A stretch of 64,000 nt of DNA, taken from Peristeroidobacter agariperforans. GTDB taxonomy: Bacteria > Pseudomonadota > Gammaproteobacteria > Steroidobacterales > Steroidobacteraceae. Numbering within the stretch: position 1 is the stretch's first letter; each line of letters begins with the position of its first letter. Position numbers and translations under genes: made by a program. Shown here in pieces: positions 47,101-56,020 of the stretch. The notes under the pieces are model-generated. The model was not told the origin of the DNA. It searched no databases and saw only the letters and a program-made list of their open reading frames with translations. The DNA lies in assembly GCF_004138335.1 (NCBI RefSeq), contig NZ_RYFW01000001.1, positions 1,922,001 through 1,986,000 on the forward strand. Reading direction: 5' to 3'.

Positions 47101-47239
47101 CCTGTGGATTGTGAAGCACTGGCCGGCAGTTGAGAAACCCTTTTTGATTCGGCCGTGGCCGGCTGGCGGATGCGTCGGCAGCGAGCGACGGGGAACTCGC
47201 TGCGGAGTTGGAAGCATTTACGTATTCTGCTTCCATATT

Positions 47240-47283
47240 GCGCCCGCTATTTTCCCGCGTTCGTTCGTGGGGCGGGCGCTTTT
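47240..47283 (+). terminator. Terminator-like hairpin just before the DUF481 gene
   Basis: GCGCCCGC at 47240-47247 pairs with GCGGGCGC at 47272-47279 across a 24-base loop, followed by T4. It lies 19 bases before the ATG of the downstream gene, so it could act as an attenuator in its leader. Confidence 0.42.
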
Positions 47284-47301
47284 GTTTACGGAGTTCTATT
47301 G

Positions 47302-48033
47302 ATGCGACGATTGTTTTTCGCGGCCACGGTATTGGCCGCCGCGCTGCCGGCGCATGCGGAGTGGACCGGCAAATCCGAAGCAGGCCTGGTGATTGCGAGC
47401 GGCAATACCAACACCGAGACCGCCAACGCCAGGCTCAACATGAAGTACGAGACCGAGCAGTGGAAGAACTTGATTGGCGGCGCCGCGCTCTATGCGTCCG
47501 ACGAGAGCGGCAAGACCGCGAACCGCTGGGAAACGTTCGGCGAGCTCGGCTGGAAATTCACCGAGCGCAATTTCGTGTTCGGCGCCGGCCGTTACGAAGA
47601 GGACGAGTTCAGCGGCTTCGAATACCAGGCCACCCTGTCGGGCGGCGTGGGCCGCCGCTTCCTCGACAACCCGACCACGACCATGGTCGGCACACTCGGC
47701 GCCGGTTACAAGTTCGTGGAGACACGCGACGCCTTTGACGAGGAGACCGGCGCGCTGCTCGAGGAAGGCAGCAGCAGCAGTGAAGTGGTGTTCCGAAGCA
47801 CGCTCGACTTCGAGCACAAGTTCACGGCCACGACGTCGCTGGTCGACAAGTTCATCGTCGAATCCGGCGCGGAAAACACGTTCGTGCAGAACGATATTTC
47901 GCTGCAGGTGAAGATGACCGACGTGCTGGCGCTGGCGGTGGGCTACGGGGTGCGCCACAACTCGAACCCACCGGTGGAGTTCAAGAAGACCGATACGTTG
48001 ACGACGATCAACCTCGTGTACGACATCAAATAA
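47302..48033 (+). CDS. DUF481-family outer-membrane beta-barrel protein
   Basis: 243 residues with a signal peptide ending PAHA. The mature protein opens with EWTGKSEAGLVIASGNTNTE, the typical DUF481 (YdiY-like) start, and then has regular amphipathic strands such as RWETFGELGWKFTERNFVFG and TTMVGTLGAGYKFVETRD, ending VYDIK. Such proteins form outer-membrane barrels of unknown role. The start is the ATG at 47302 with CGGAG upstream. It converges on dsbA. Confidence 0.88.
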   Translation: MRRLFFAATVLAAALPAHAEWTGKSEAGLVIASGNTNTETANARLNMKYETEQWKNLIGGAALYASDESGKTANRWETFGELGWKFTERNFVFGAGRYEEDEFSGFEYQATLSGGVGRRFLDNPTTTMVGTLGAGYKFVETRDAFDEETGALLEEGSSSSEVVFRSTLDFEHKFTATTSLVDKFIVESGAENTFVQNDISLQVKMTDVLALAVGYGVRHNSNPPVEFKKTDTLTTINLVYDIK

Positions 48034-48070
48034 CAGCCTCATGCCGCCTGCCTTCGGCAGGGGCGAGGCA

Positions 48071-48097
48071 GGGCGGTCCTCGTTGCGAGGACCGCCC
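48071..48097. terminator. Hairpin between convergent DUF481 and dsbA genes
   Basis: A perfect 12-base-pair stem, GGGCGGTCCTCG/CGAGGACCGCCC, with a three-base loop. No T-run on either side. It may stop both converging transcripts or protect their 3' ends. A UUCG-type hairpin, CCTGCC-TTCG-GGCAGG-like, lies just before it. Confidence 0.55.
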
Positions 48098-48105
48098 GCT
48101 GACGA

Positions 48106-48735
48106 TCAATTCGCGGTCTCTTGCTCCACCAGCTCGCGGGTGATGCGCAGCATGTCCGGGAAGTCTTTGCCGATCGCGCGGTATTTGCCGGCGACCGTCA
48201 GGGTCGGCACGCCGTTGATCTTGTAGTCGCGCGACAGCTGGTCCGCGCGCATCGCTTTAGCGCTGATTTCCGGTGAAGTGAACTGCGCGCGGAATTTGCT
48301 CGCATCGATGCCGTTCTCGGCGGCCCAGCCGACGAGCGAATCGAGATCGAACAACTGCTGGTGTTTGGCATGGATCGCGTCGAACAGCTTCGCATCGAGC
48401 CGTTCCAGTTCGCCGAGCGCCTCGAGCGTGTAGTAAGCGCGCACCAGCTGGCCCCACTCGCGGCGGCCGAACGAGACCGGCACTTTGATCAGCACCGCAT
48501 TGGCCGGCAGCTCGGTCTTGTGCCATTGGGTCAGCAGCGGGCTGAGGTGATAGCAGTGCGGACAGCCGTACGAGAAGAACTCGATCACTTCCACTTTGCC
48601 GACGGTGGTCGGCGCCTGCGGCGGATTGATCAAGCTGTAATCGGTGCCCTGCGCCGGCGCTGCCTGCGCCGGCGTGAGCGACAACGGAGCTGCGACTGAC
48701 AGGAACAGCGCGAACAAGAGCCGGGCTGCGGTCAC
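48106..48735 (-). CDS. dsbA: Thiol:disulfide interchange protein DsbA
   Basis: 209 residues with a signal peptide ending AQA. The active site is EFFSYGCPHCYHLSPLL (Cys-Pro-His-Cys), and the cis-proline loop is NGVPTLTVAGKY. DsbA forms disulfide bonds in exported proteins in the periplasm. The length is normal. It lies just downstream of the FKBP gene on the same strand (37-base gap), so the two periplasmic folding factors may be co-transcribed. Confidence 0.94.
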   Translation of the reverse strand: MTAARLLFALFLSVAAPLSLTPAQAAPAQGTDYSLINPPQAPTTVGKVEVIEFFSYGCPHCYHLSPLLTQWHKTELPANAVLIKVPVSFGRREWGQLVRAYYTLEALGELERLDAKLFDAIHAKHQQLFDLDSLVGWAAENGIDASKFRAQFTSPEISAKAMRADQLSRDYKINGVPTLTVAGKYRAIGKDFPDMLRITRELVEQETAN

Positions 48736-48772
48736 GATGGTTCTCCCCGATGTTTGCTAAGCCGATGATCGA

Positions 48773-49498
48773 TTACTTGGCGGGCGCAGGCTCAGCCGCC
48801 GGCGGCGCCTCGATGCCGAGCAGCTCCACGTCGAAGATCAGCGTCGCGCCCGGGCCGATATCCGGCGGCGCGCCGCGATCGCCGTAGGCGATGGCAGCCG
48901 GGCACACCAGCTTGCTCTTGCCGCCCACCTTCATCAGCTGCACGCCTTCGGTCCAGCAGGGGATCACACCGTTCAGCGGGAACGTCGCCGGCTCGCCGCG
49001 CTCAACCGAGCTGTCGAACACTTTGCCGTTCGGCAGCGTGCCGTGGTAGTGCACCTTGACGGTGTCGGTGGCCTGCGGCGACGCGCCGGTGCCTTCTTTG
49101 ACGGTAGTGATGACCAGGCCGGAGTCGAGGCGCTTTGCGCCCGGTTCGGCAGCGGCCTTGTCGAGCGCCACTTGCGCGACGGCGGCAATGCGCTGGCTCT
49201 GCAATTCACGCAGGCGCGGAATGTAGGTCTGCACATCGACCTGCGACGGCTTGCCGAGCGCGCCATCGGTGAAGCCCTGCTTGACCTTCTCCAGCTCTGC
49301 CGGCGTGAAGTTGAACGACGCAATGTTTTGCGACACGGCTACGCCCAGCGCATAAAACGCTTTGTCGTCGTCGCTGCCGGCCAGCGGCGCAGAGGTGGTT
49401 GCCCGGCCCGCGTCCGCCGCTTTGGGGTCCTTGGCGTATAGCTTGACCGCCGCCACGAACACCAAAAATCCGACCGCTGCTATCAGAAACGCGCGCAT
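48773..49498 (-). CDS. FKBP-type peptidyl-prolyl isomerase, exported
   Basis: 241 residues. An N-terminal hydrophobic segment (FLIAAVGFLVFVAAV) acts as signal or anchor. A helical dimerisation domain (KAFYALGVAVSQNIASF, FTDGALGK) is followed by the FKBP domain (ITTVKEGTGASPQATDTVKVHY, GKVFDSSVERGEPATFPL, IPCWTEGVQLMKVGGK). This is the FkpA/FklB/Mip architecture. It speeds prolyl isomerisation in periplasmic proteins. The ATG at 49498 is chosen because upstream codons precede the signal. Confidence 0.9.
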   Translation of the reverse strand: MRAFLIAAVGFLVFVAAVKLYAKDPKAADAGRATTSAPLAGSDDDKAFYALGVAVSQNIASFNFTPAELEKVKQGFTDGALGKPSQVDVQTYIPRLRELQSQRIAAVAQVALDKAAAEPGAKRLDSGLVITTVKEGTGASPQATDTVKVHYHGTLPNGKVFDSSVERGEPATFPLNGVIPCWTEGVQLMKVGGKSKLVCPAAIAYGDRGAPPDIGPGATLIFDVELLGIEAPPAAEPAPAK

Positions 49499-49517
49499 GG
49501 GAGTCCTTGTCCGGCAG

Positions 49518-49552
49518 AAAAAAGGGCGGCCAGCATACAGCATCGGCCGCCC
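49518..49552 (-). terminator. Intrinsic terminator after the M3 peptidase gene
   Basis: On the minus strand GGGCGGCC/GGCCGCCC pair around a 13-base loop and are followed by T6. It separates the M3 peptidase transcript from the FKBP-dsbA pair. Confidence 0.85.
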
Positions 49553-49610
49553 CTTTCGCCTTGTTTACCGCTGTCTTACAGCGGCGACGCTACCCGATTC
49601 AGGTAGCGGG

Positions 49611-51770
49611 CTATTCGGCCCCACCGGTCAGGCCACGGGCTTCCAGCAGCGGCCCGATCTCGGGCGACTTGCCGTAGAAATCCCGGAAGATCGTCAGCGC
49701 ATCCGCACTGAAGCCCTTGGACAACACCTTGGAGCGCAGCAGGTCGCCGTTCTCGCGCTTCAGGCCGCCGTGCGTCTTGAACCAGTGCTCCGTGTCACGC
49801 GCCAGCACTTCACTCCAGATGTAGGCGTAGTACCCGGCCGAATAGCCGATCGGGCTGGAGAAGATGTGCAGGAAATAAGTCGAGCGATAGCGCGGCGGCA
49901 CCGGCGCAAAGTCCACCTGTGCCGACTTCAATGCATTCGCCTCGAAAGCGGCAATATCGCTCGCCGCGGGGGTCTTGCCGGGCGCCAGCTGGTGATAGCG
50001 CTGATCGAGGATGGCCGCGGCCAGGTATTCCGTCGTCGCGTAGCCCTGATTGAATTTTTGAGCGGCGAGCACCTTGTCCATTAGCGCCTTCGGCATGGAC
50101 GCGCCGGTTTGATGATGCTTGGCGTAGTTCGCCAGCACGCGCGGCTCGGTGGCCCACATTTCGTTGTACTGCGAGGGATATTCCACGAAGTCGCGCGGCA
50201 CGTTGGTACCGGAGAACTGCGGGTACTGCACGCTCGAGAACAGGCCGTGGATGGCGTGGCCGAACTCGTGGAACGTCGTGGTCACCTCGTCCCAGGTCAG
50301 CAGCGTCGGCTGGCCCGCCGGCGGCTTGGGAATGTTCAGCGTGTTGGTGACGACCGGCTTGTTGCCGAACAGTCGTGACTGCTCGACGAAGCTGTTCATC
50401 CATGCGCCGCCGCGTTTGTTGCTGCGGGCGTAGGGATCGAACAGGAACAGGCCGAGCTGCGAACCGTCGCGGTCGGTCACTTCGAACACGCGCACGTCTT
50501 CCTGGTAGATGGGCAGATCTTTGCGCTCGGTGAACTTCAGGCCGTACAACTCCTGCGCGGCGAACAGCACGCCGTCGACGAGCACGCGATTCAACTCGAA
50601 GTACGGGCGCACCTGCGCGTCGTCATAGGCGTATTTCCTGGCGCGCACTTGCTCGGCGTAAAAGTCCCAATCCCACGCCTGCAGCTGGAAGCTCGGCGTG
50701 CCGTTGGCCTTGGCCTGCTCATCGATGAGCTGCTGCATGTCGGCGGCTTCGCGCTTCGCGTTGGCGACGGCCGCGGGCGCCAATTGGTTCAACATGCCGT
50801 TGACGGCTTCGGCCGTCAGTGCTGTTTCATCTTCCAGCACATAGGCCGCGTGGGTCGGATAGCCCAGCAGCTTGGCGCGGTCGGCACGCAGCTTGACGAT
50901 GTCGGCGATCAACTTGGTGGTGTCGAACTCGCCGCTCCAACCGCGACCGGCGGACGCTTTATACAAGCGCTCGCGCACAGCGCGGTTCTTCAATTGAGCG
51001 AGCGGCGGCTGACCGGTCGTGTTGAGCAGCGTCAGCACGTACTTGCCTTCCTTGCCGCGCGTTTTTGCCGCTTCGGCGGCGGTGGCGATCTGCGCATCGC
51101 TCAGGCCGTCCAGTTCTGCCTTCGTATCGACGACGACCGCAGCCGCGTTATCGCCCTTGAGCACGAGCTGCCGAAATTCCGTGGTCTTCGACGAGATCTT
51201 CTCATTGAGCGCGCGCAGCTCTTGCTTCTGCGCGTCTGAGAGATTCGCACCGGCGCGCACGAAGTTGGTGTGATAGCGCTCCAGCAGTCGCAGCGATTCC
51301 GGATCGAGCTTGAGCGACTGGCGCTGGTCGTAGAGCTTTTTCACTCGTGCGAACAGGGCGGCGTCGAGATAGATGCCGTCCGAGTGCGCCGACAGCTTCG
51401 GCGCCATGTCGGTCTGCGCTTTTTCGATATCCGGATTGGTGTTGGACGAGCTGAGCGCGAAGAACACCGTGGCGGCCCTATTCAGCATCTGGCCCGAGCG
51501 CTCCAGCGCGACGATGGTGTTCTCGAACGTCGGCGCGGCCTTGTTGTTGACGATCTCGGCGACTTCCTGGCGCTGCTCGGCCATGCCGGCTTCCATGGCC
51601 GGCACATAGTGCTCGTTCTTGATCTTGTCGAGCGGCGGCCACTTGAAGGGCAGCGTGCTTTCGCGGGCAAACGGATTGTCCGGCGAGAGGGCAGGGGCGG
51701 CGATCGCGTTCATGGTCATGGTTCCGAGCGCCGCGGTTAACAGTGCGGCGGCGAGCTTGCTGGTTGACAT
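49611..51770 (-). CDS. dcp: Exported M3 peptidase, dipeptidyl carboxypeptidase type
   Basis: 719 residues with a signal peptide ending NAIAA. The zinc motif TTTFHEFGHAIHGLF and downstream QYNEMWATEP define the M3 (thimet oligopeptidase/Dcp) family. Dcp removes C-terminal dipeptides from oligopeptides. The N-terminal PLDKIKNEHYVPAMEAGM matches Dcp closely. It probably works in the periplasm alongside the two S9 peptidases encoded upstream. OpdA (oligopeptidase A) is the nearest alternative. Confidence 0.9.
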   Translation of the reverse strand: MSTSKLAAALLTAALGTMTMNAIAAPALSPDNPFARESTLPFKWPPLDKIKNEHYVPAMEAGMAEQRQEVAEIVNNKAAPTFENTIVALERSGQMLNRAATVFFALSSSNTNPDIEKAQTDMAPKLSAHSDGIYLDAALFARVKKLYDQRQSLKLDPESLRLLERYHTNFVRAGANLSDAQKQELRALNEKISSKTTEFRQLVLKGDNAAAVVVDTKAELDGLSDAQIATAAEAAKTRGKEGKYVLTLLNTTGQPPLAQLKNRAVRERLYKASAGRGWSGEFDTTKLIADIVKLRADRAKLLGYPTHAAYVLEDETALTAEAVNGMLNQLAPAAVANAKREAADMQQLIDEQAKANGTPSFQLQAWDWDFYAEQVRARKYAYDDAQVRPYFELNRVLVDGVLFAAQELYGLKFTERKDLPIYQEDVRVFEVTDRDGSQLGLFLFDPYARSNKRGGAWMNSFVEQSRLFGNKPVVTNTLNIPKPPAGQPTLLTWDEVTTTFHEFGHAIHGLFSSVQYPQFSGTNVPRDFVEYPSQYNEMWATEPRVLANYAKHHQTGASMPKALMDKVLAAQKFNQGYATTEYLAAAILDQRYHQLAPGKTPAASDIAAFEANALKSAQVDFAPVPPRYRSTYFLHIFSSPIGYSAGYYAYIWSEVLARDTEHWFKTHGGLKRENGDLLRSKVLSKGFSADALTIFRDFYGKSPEIGPLLEARGLTGGAE

Positions 51771-51919
51771 AGTGAGCTTCGGTGTCCGGCGAGACGGCCA
51801 GGGTTACAAATGCGCGCCCATTCATCAAGCACGATGCGCCGACCAGAGTCGCGCCCACGCCGAAAGCTCACGGCTAGCGGATGTATACAAGCGAATCGTG
51901 GTATTTCAATGGGCCCGCT

Positions 51920-52672
51920 TCAATGCGGGCTGGGTGCGGGTTGCCAGGCGTGCGGACTCTTGCCGGCCTCGATGTGGCGGCGGCGTCGCGCCGGTTCGCG
52001 GGCGGCGAGGTCGTCCAGAAGCATCTCCTCGATGAGTTGCGTCACGCCCGGGCCGTGCGTTGCCTTCGTCACGAAGTCTGCCGCCTCTTGCAAGGCCGGC
52101 AGCGCATTCGCGACCGCCACCGCGCATTCGCAGATACCGAGAAACGCATGATCGTTTTCCGCATCGCCGACGCCGACGATGTTGTGTTCGGAGAGCTTCA
52201 GCTCTTTGAGGGCGGCCTTCAGGCCCGTGGCCTTGTTGACGCCGGAGGGAAGGATCATCACCGCGCCTTTGTTGAATATCACCTGCAGCTCGAGGCCGAG
52301 ATCGCGGATCACTTCGAGTGCAACCTCCTCATAGGGCTCGCGCGTGGCAACGATCGTGCGCCCGACGCTCAGAGGAAAGACGCCGCGTCGCTGCAGCGCT
52401 GCTACGAATTCCGGCAGCGGCGGCTCGCACAAGGGCTTTTGTTCTTTGGTCGCAGGGTCGTAGAGCAGGGCGCCGTTCTCGGCGACCACCAGGTCGAACA
52501 AATCCAGGCGCGGGAATACCGAAACGAGCTCGGCCAGCTCGCGACCCGTGACCATGATGAGCTTGCGGCCCGACTCGCGTAGTCGCGCCAAGGCATCGAT
52601 GGTGGGCAGGTCGACGACGCCATGGCGCGCGATGGTGCCGTCGTAGTCAGTGCACAACGCGAGGTAACGCAT
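51920..52672 (-). CDS. HAD-superfamily (IIB) hydrolase
   Basis: 250 residues of the haloacid dehalogenase fold, Cof-like subfamily. Motif I is LCTDYDGTIARHG, motif II IMVTGRELAEL, motif III the lysine region in ILPSGVNKATGLKAAL and motif IV VGVGDAENDHAFL. Subfamily IIB enzymes are phosphatases of sugar phosphates or nucleotides. The substrate cannot be told. It lies 67 bases after the DUF3089 gene on the same strand. A proline/histidine tail (SPHAWQPAPSPH) ends the protein. Confidence 0.86.
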   Translation of the reverse strand: MRYLALCTDYDGTIARHGVVDLPTIDALARLRESGRKLIMVTGRELAELVSVFPRLDLFDLVVAENGALLYDPATKEQKPLCEPPLPEFVAALQRRGVFPLSVGRTIVATREPYEEVALEVIRDLGLELQVIFNKGAVMILPSGVNKATGLKAALKELKLSEHNIVGVGDAENDHAFLGICECAVAVANALPALQEAADFVTKATHGPGVTQLIEEMLLDDLAAREPARRRRHIEAGKSPHAWQPAPSPH

Positions 52673-52739
52673 GGTCGACGAACGCGGCGGGGGAATTTTC
52701 GGTTCCGTCCGCCGCGTGTAAGCAATTCACGGCAGCCGT

Positions 52740-53924
52740 TTATTTCTTGAGGTACGCCTTCGACTGCTGCGCAACTACGTCGACCAGGTTGCCCATCGCG
52801 ACGTGCGCGTCGATCAAGTGCAGGCCCCAATCCTTCATCACGTTGCCGCCGGCGACGACATCGCCAGGGATCTCATCGGTGCGCGGATCCGAGGGATTCC
52901 CGTTCGTAGTGATCGCGAGATACGAGCCGCTATCGTTGCTCACACATTCGCCCGTCAGCAATCCAGGCAAGCTCACAAACGGCGTTTCGATCTTCGCACC
53001 GGTCACCCACGGCTTGGGCTGCGCAGACTCCGTGCTCACACCGTTGAAGCCGCTCGACAGATACGCATGCATCTCGGCCTTGCCGCCTTGCGGCGCTGCC
53101 GGGTTGACGCACGCAGCCTGCATTCCTTCCGTCGGCACACGACCGAAGCGTGAGTTCGCGGGCGGCGGCACGTCGCTGCGGAAAGTCACATACGAAATCA
53201 CGCAGCCGAGCTGAGAGGCAGAGCGGCACAGCGGCATGCTCTGGAACGAGCCGCCCACATCCTCGCCCTTCGGTACGGCGATGTTCGTTCCCAGCAGCAG
53301 CGCCGAGAGCACCTTCGATTGAATCGGCTTGCCGTCGATCTCGTTCTTGATCAGCTGAGTCAGCATGCCCGAGCCCTGCGAGTGACCGATGAGCACGACG
53401 CCGCGGCCCTTGTTGTCGTTCTGGAGATAGTAGTTCCAGGCATCGAGGACGTCGTTGTAACCGAGCTTGCGATCGGCGGGAAAGCCGCCGCCGCTCGCCA
53501 TCGCTGCCCGCAGCGCCTTCAACGTGATCTGTCGATAGAGCGGCGCATACAGCTTGCACTGAGAGCCGAAGCGAGCGAACTGCGCACGCACGACACTGTT
53601 CTCTTCCGGGCCCGCGTTCATGTCGCTGTTCGGCGTGGGATCGTTCGACACGGTCGGATACACGTAGAAACAATCGATCGGGGCGTTCGCATTCGCTTTG
53701 AACGCCGCTTTCGTGAGCTTCCCGTCCGCCGCGATCACCGTCGTCGTGAGATCGACTGTGCAAGAGTCCTGGCGTCCCGGGCGGCACAGCCACGTTTCGG
53801 GCTTGCTGTAGTCGTTGGCGGCCGGGGGCACGCTCTCGGGCGGTGCGGACGACTGCGCGAACGCTGACCCTCCGAGCAGCAGGCCGCAGGCAGCGATCGA
53901 AACTCGAATGATGCTGTTGGTCAT
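52740..53924 (-). CDS. Exported DUF3089-family alpha/beta hydrolase
   Basis: 394 residues starting at the ATG at 53924. A signal peptide ends near GSAFA. The serine-nucleophile elbow VVLIGHSQGSGML and the family opening CFYVYPTVSND define DUF3089, a lipase-like family with no fixed substrate. Six or more cysteines suggest disulfides, which DsbA could form. It follows the quinohaemoprotein gene by 20 bases on the same strand, so both are probably in one operon. An oxidation-then-hydrolysis pathway is possible but unproved. Confidence 0.84.
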   Translation of the reverse strand: MTNSIIRVSIAACGLLLGGSAFAQSSAPPESVPPAANDYSKPETWLCRPGRQDSCTVDLTTTVIAADGKLTKAAFKANANAPIDCFYVYPTVSNDPTPNSDMNAGPEENSVVRAQFARFGSQCKLYAPLYRQITLKALRAAMASGGGFPADRKLGYNDVLDAWNYYLQNDNKGRGVVLIGHSQGSGMLTQLIKNEIDGKPIQSKVLSALLLGTNIAVPKGEDVGGSFQSMPLCRSASQLGCVISYVTFRSDVPPPANSRFGRVPTEGMQAACVNPAAPQGGKAEMHAYLSSGFNGVSTESAQPKPWVTGAKIETPFVSLPGLLTGECVSNDSGSYLAITTNGNPSDPRTDEIPGDVVAGGNVMKDWGLHLIDAHVAMGNLVDVVAQQSKAYLKK

Positions 53925-53944
53925 GATGGTCCCCCTATGAAAAC

Positions 53945-55879
53945 TCAGCGGGTTCTTGCCTTCGGACGAAACGCCAGCAGCACGTTGCCGGGCGGCTGGC
54001 GGAAGCCGCCGTAGCCCGACGCCACGAACAACATGCCGCTGCCGGCGAACACCGAATGCGAGTCGATGCCGCCTCCTTGCCCTTTGACGCCGTTGAGCGT
54101 CGTGAAATCTCGCAGCGTGTCGTATTGCCAGACGATGTCGCCGGTTGCTGCGTCGAAAATATAGATGCGCCCATCGAGCGCACCGGCGACCACCGACTTG
54201 TCGATCACGAGCGGCGCGGCCGACAAACCATATTTCTCGCCGCACAAGTTGAAGCGAGCTTTACGCTCGTCGCTGCAATCCGCGGTGACGGGCCTGCGCC
54301 ACAGGACTTTGCCGGTGTCGATGTCGATGGCATTCATGCCCGGCTCCGGCACGTAGTCTTTGAACTCGGGGAAGTGCGGATCGTTGATCGGCGCGAACAC
54401 GCGATATTCGCTGTCGATGGCAATACCCCAGTGCACGCCGCCGAGCGCGCTGCCGTCGCCGAATGTTTGCCGCCACAGCAGTTTGCCCTTCTGCTCGGGA
54501 TCCAGTGCCCAGACATCGCCGGACTTCTGTCCCGCGAGCACGACGTCGCTGCCATCGCGCTTCTTTGTGAGCACGGCGCCGGCGCCGAAGTCGTAGTCCT
54601 TCAGCACGCTGTCGGCCGGGCTCGGGCAATTCGGTCCGGACTGTGCCGGATCCGGGCGACAGGCGAGATTCCAAACATCATTTGCGAGCGCCTGAAAGGT
54701 CCATTTCAGATGGCCGGTGGCAAGGTCGATCGCGAGCACCGCATCGCTGGTCGGCGTAGCGGGCAGCGAAGTGTTCTGTCCCGTGGTCGCATAGATCAGC
54801 CCGCGTTCGGCGTCGATCGAAGGTGTCGACCAGATAGGTGCGCCCGACGGGCCGCGCAACTTCACACCCGTCGCACTGGTCTTGCCGGTGTATTGCGCGT
54901 CTTCCATCGTGTGCGCGACCCAGAGTTGTTTGCCGGTCGCGGCATCGAGTGCGACGACCGCGCCGTGGCCGACGCAGCACTCGAACTTCGGATTCGCGCC
55001 GCTGCCGACGCCCGACGAGGACACCGGCACGATGATGCGATCTTTGTAGAGAACAGGAGCGCCGGTGATGTTGCCGCTCGCATCGTGACGGCCGTTTGCT
55101 TTCCAGATGCGCTCGCCGGTCTGCGCATCCACTACGTGCACTTGAGCCTGCTGATCGGCAAGAATCAGCGCTTGGCGAGAACCGATAGCGCCGAACGACA
55201 CCGAGCTGCGCACCGCGACGCCGACGTCATAAACCCACTTCGCGCACGCCTTCTCGATGTCCAGCGCGAGCAGCTTGCCGCTCTGAGCCGGCGCATAAAA
55301 CATCGTCGAGCCGACGATCACCGGCGATGAGCGCAGCGACGTCGTCTTCGGGAACCCGATGGCCCACGCCAGTTCCAGCTCGGGCAATTGTTTGCTGCTG
55401 AGTCCGGCCTGTTTGGCGCTTAAGCGCCGGCTGTTGTTGTGATCGACGCCAAACATGGTCAGCGCGGGACTGGTTTGCAAATTCACGCTGCGCCGATCGG
55501 GGCTGCACATCATCGCGGCAGTCCAATTCGTGTCTTCTTCCGGGGCCGCGAGATATTCGATGAGCTGCGGCATCTTCTCTTTGGGAACGATCGAGCCTTG
55601 CTGTTGCATCACTCCCGTCGTGAGTGCGAGACGCAGCGACTGCGCGCTCATCAATTGCAGCGCTGACAACGCAGGGGCGCGAGTGCCTGGAATGTTATGG
55701 CAGGCCGCGCAGTACGTTTCATATACCTGGTGGCCGGGAAGATTGGCGCGAGGATCAGGTGCAGGGGCTTCGGCCGCCATCGCGAACTGGTTGACGACAA
55801 GACCCAAAGCAAGTGCCGTCGCAACGCGCGCGAAAGCCTTGCGACACAGTGAATGCTCGCTCATGAACCACGCTGGCAT
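53945..55879 (-). CDS. PQQ-dependent dehydrogenase with N-terminal cytochrome c domain
   Basis: 644 residues. A signal peptide is followed by a haem c site CAACH at residues 57-61 and a candidate Met ligand near 103 (EKMPQL). The rest is a PQQ beta propeller with repeated blades (GKLLALDIEKACAKWVYDVG, AVVALDAATGKQLW, YIFDAATGDIVWQYD). Adjacent cysteines at 301-302 (ECCVGHG) match the vicinal disulfide of PQQ alcohol dehydrogenases. The overall plan resembles polyvinyl-alcohol dehydrogenase, a secreted quinohaemoprotein. The start at 55879 has GGGGGA upstream; MSEHSL at 55864 is the alternative. Substrate unknown. Confidence 0.85.
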   Translation of the reverse strand: MPAWFMSEHSLCRKAFARVATALALGLVVNQFAMAAEAPAPDPRANLPGHQVYETYCAACHNIPGTRAPALSALQLMSAQSLRLALTTGVMQQQGSIVPKEKMPQLIEYLAAPEEDTNWTAAMMCSPDRRSVNLQTSPALTMFGVDHNNSRRLSAKQAGLSSKQLPELELAWAIGFPKTTSLRSSPVIVGSTMFYAPAQSGKLLALDIEKACAKWVYDVGVAVRSSVSFGAIGSRQALILADQQAQVHVVDAQTGERIWKANGRHDASGNITGAPVLYKDRIIVPVSSSGVGSGANPKFECCVGHGAVVALDAATGKQLWVAHTMEDAQYTGKTSATGVKLRGPSGAPIWSTPSIDAERGLIYATTGQNTSLPATPTSDAVLAIDLATGHLKWTFQALANDVWNLACRPDPAQSGPNCPSPADSVLKDYDFGAGAVLTKKRDGSDVVLAGQKSGDVWALDPEQKGKLLWRQTFGDGSALGGVHWGIAIDSEYRVFAPINDPHFPEFKDYVPEPGMNAIDIDTGKVLWRRPVTADCSDERKARFNLCGEKYGLSAAPLVIDKSVVAGALDGRIYIFDAATGDIVWQYDTLRDFTTLNGVKGQGGGIDSHSVFAGSGMLFVASGYGGFRQPPGNVLLAFRPKARTR

Positions 55880-56020
55880 GTGAATCCCCCATGCTTGTTT
55901 ACCGGATTCGACCGGGGCGCCGTAAAAAGAAAAGTCAAAGCGGGGCGCACGCGATTGTCTCGTTGCGCCTCATCCATAACACTGCGCGGGCGTTGCATGA
56001 GTGACGCGAGTGGGGGAGCT

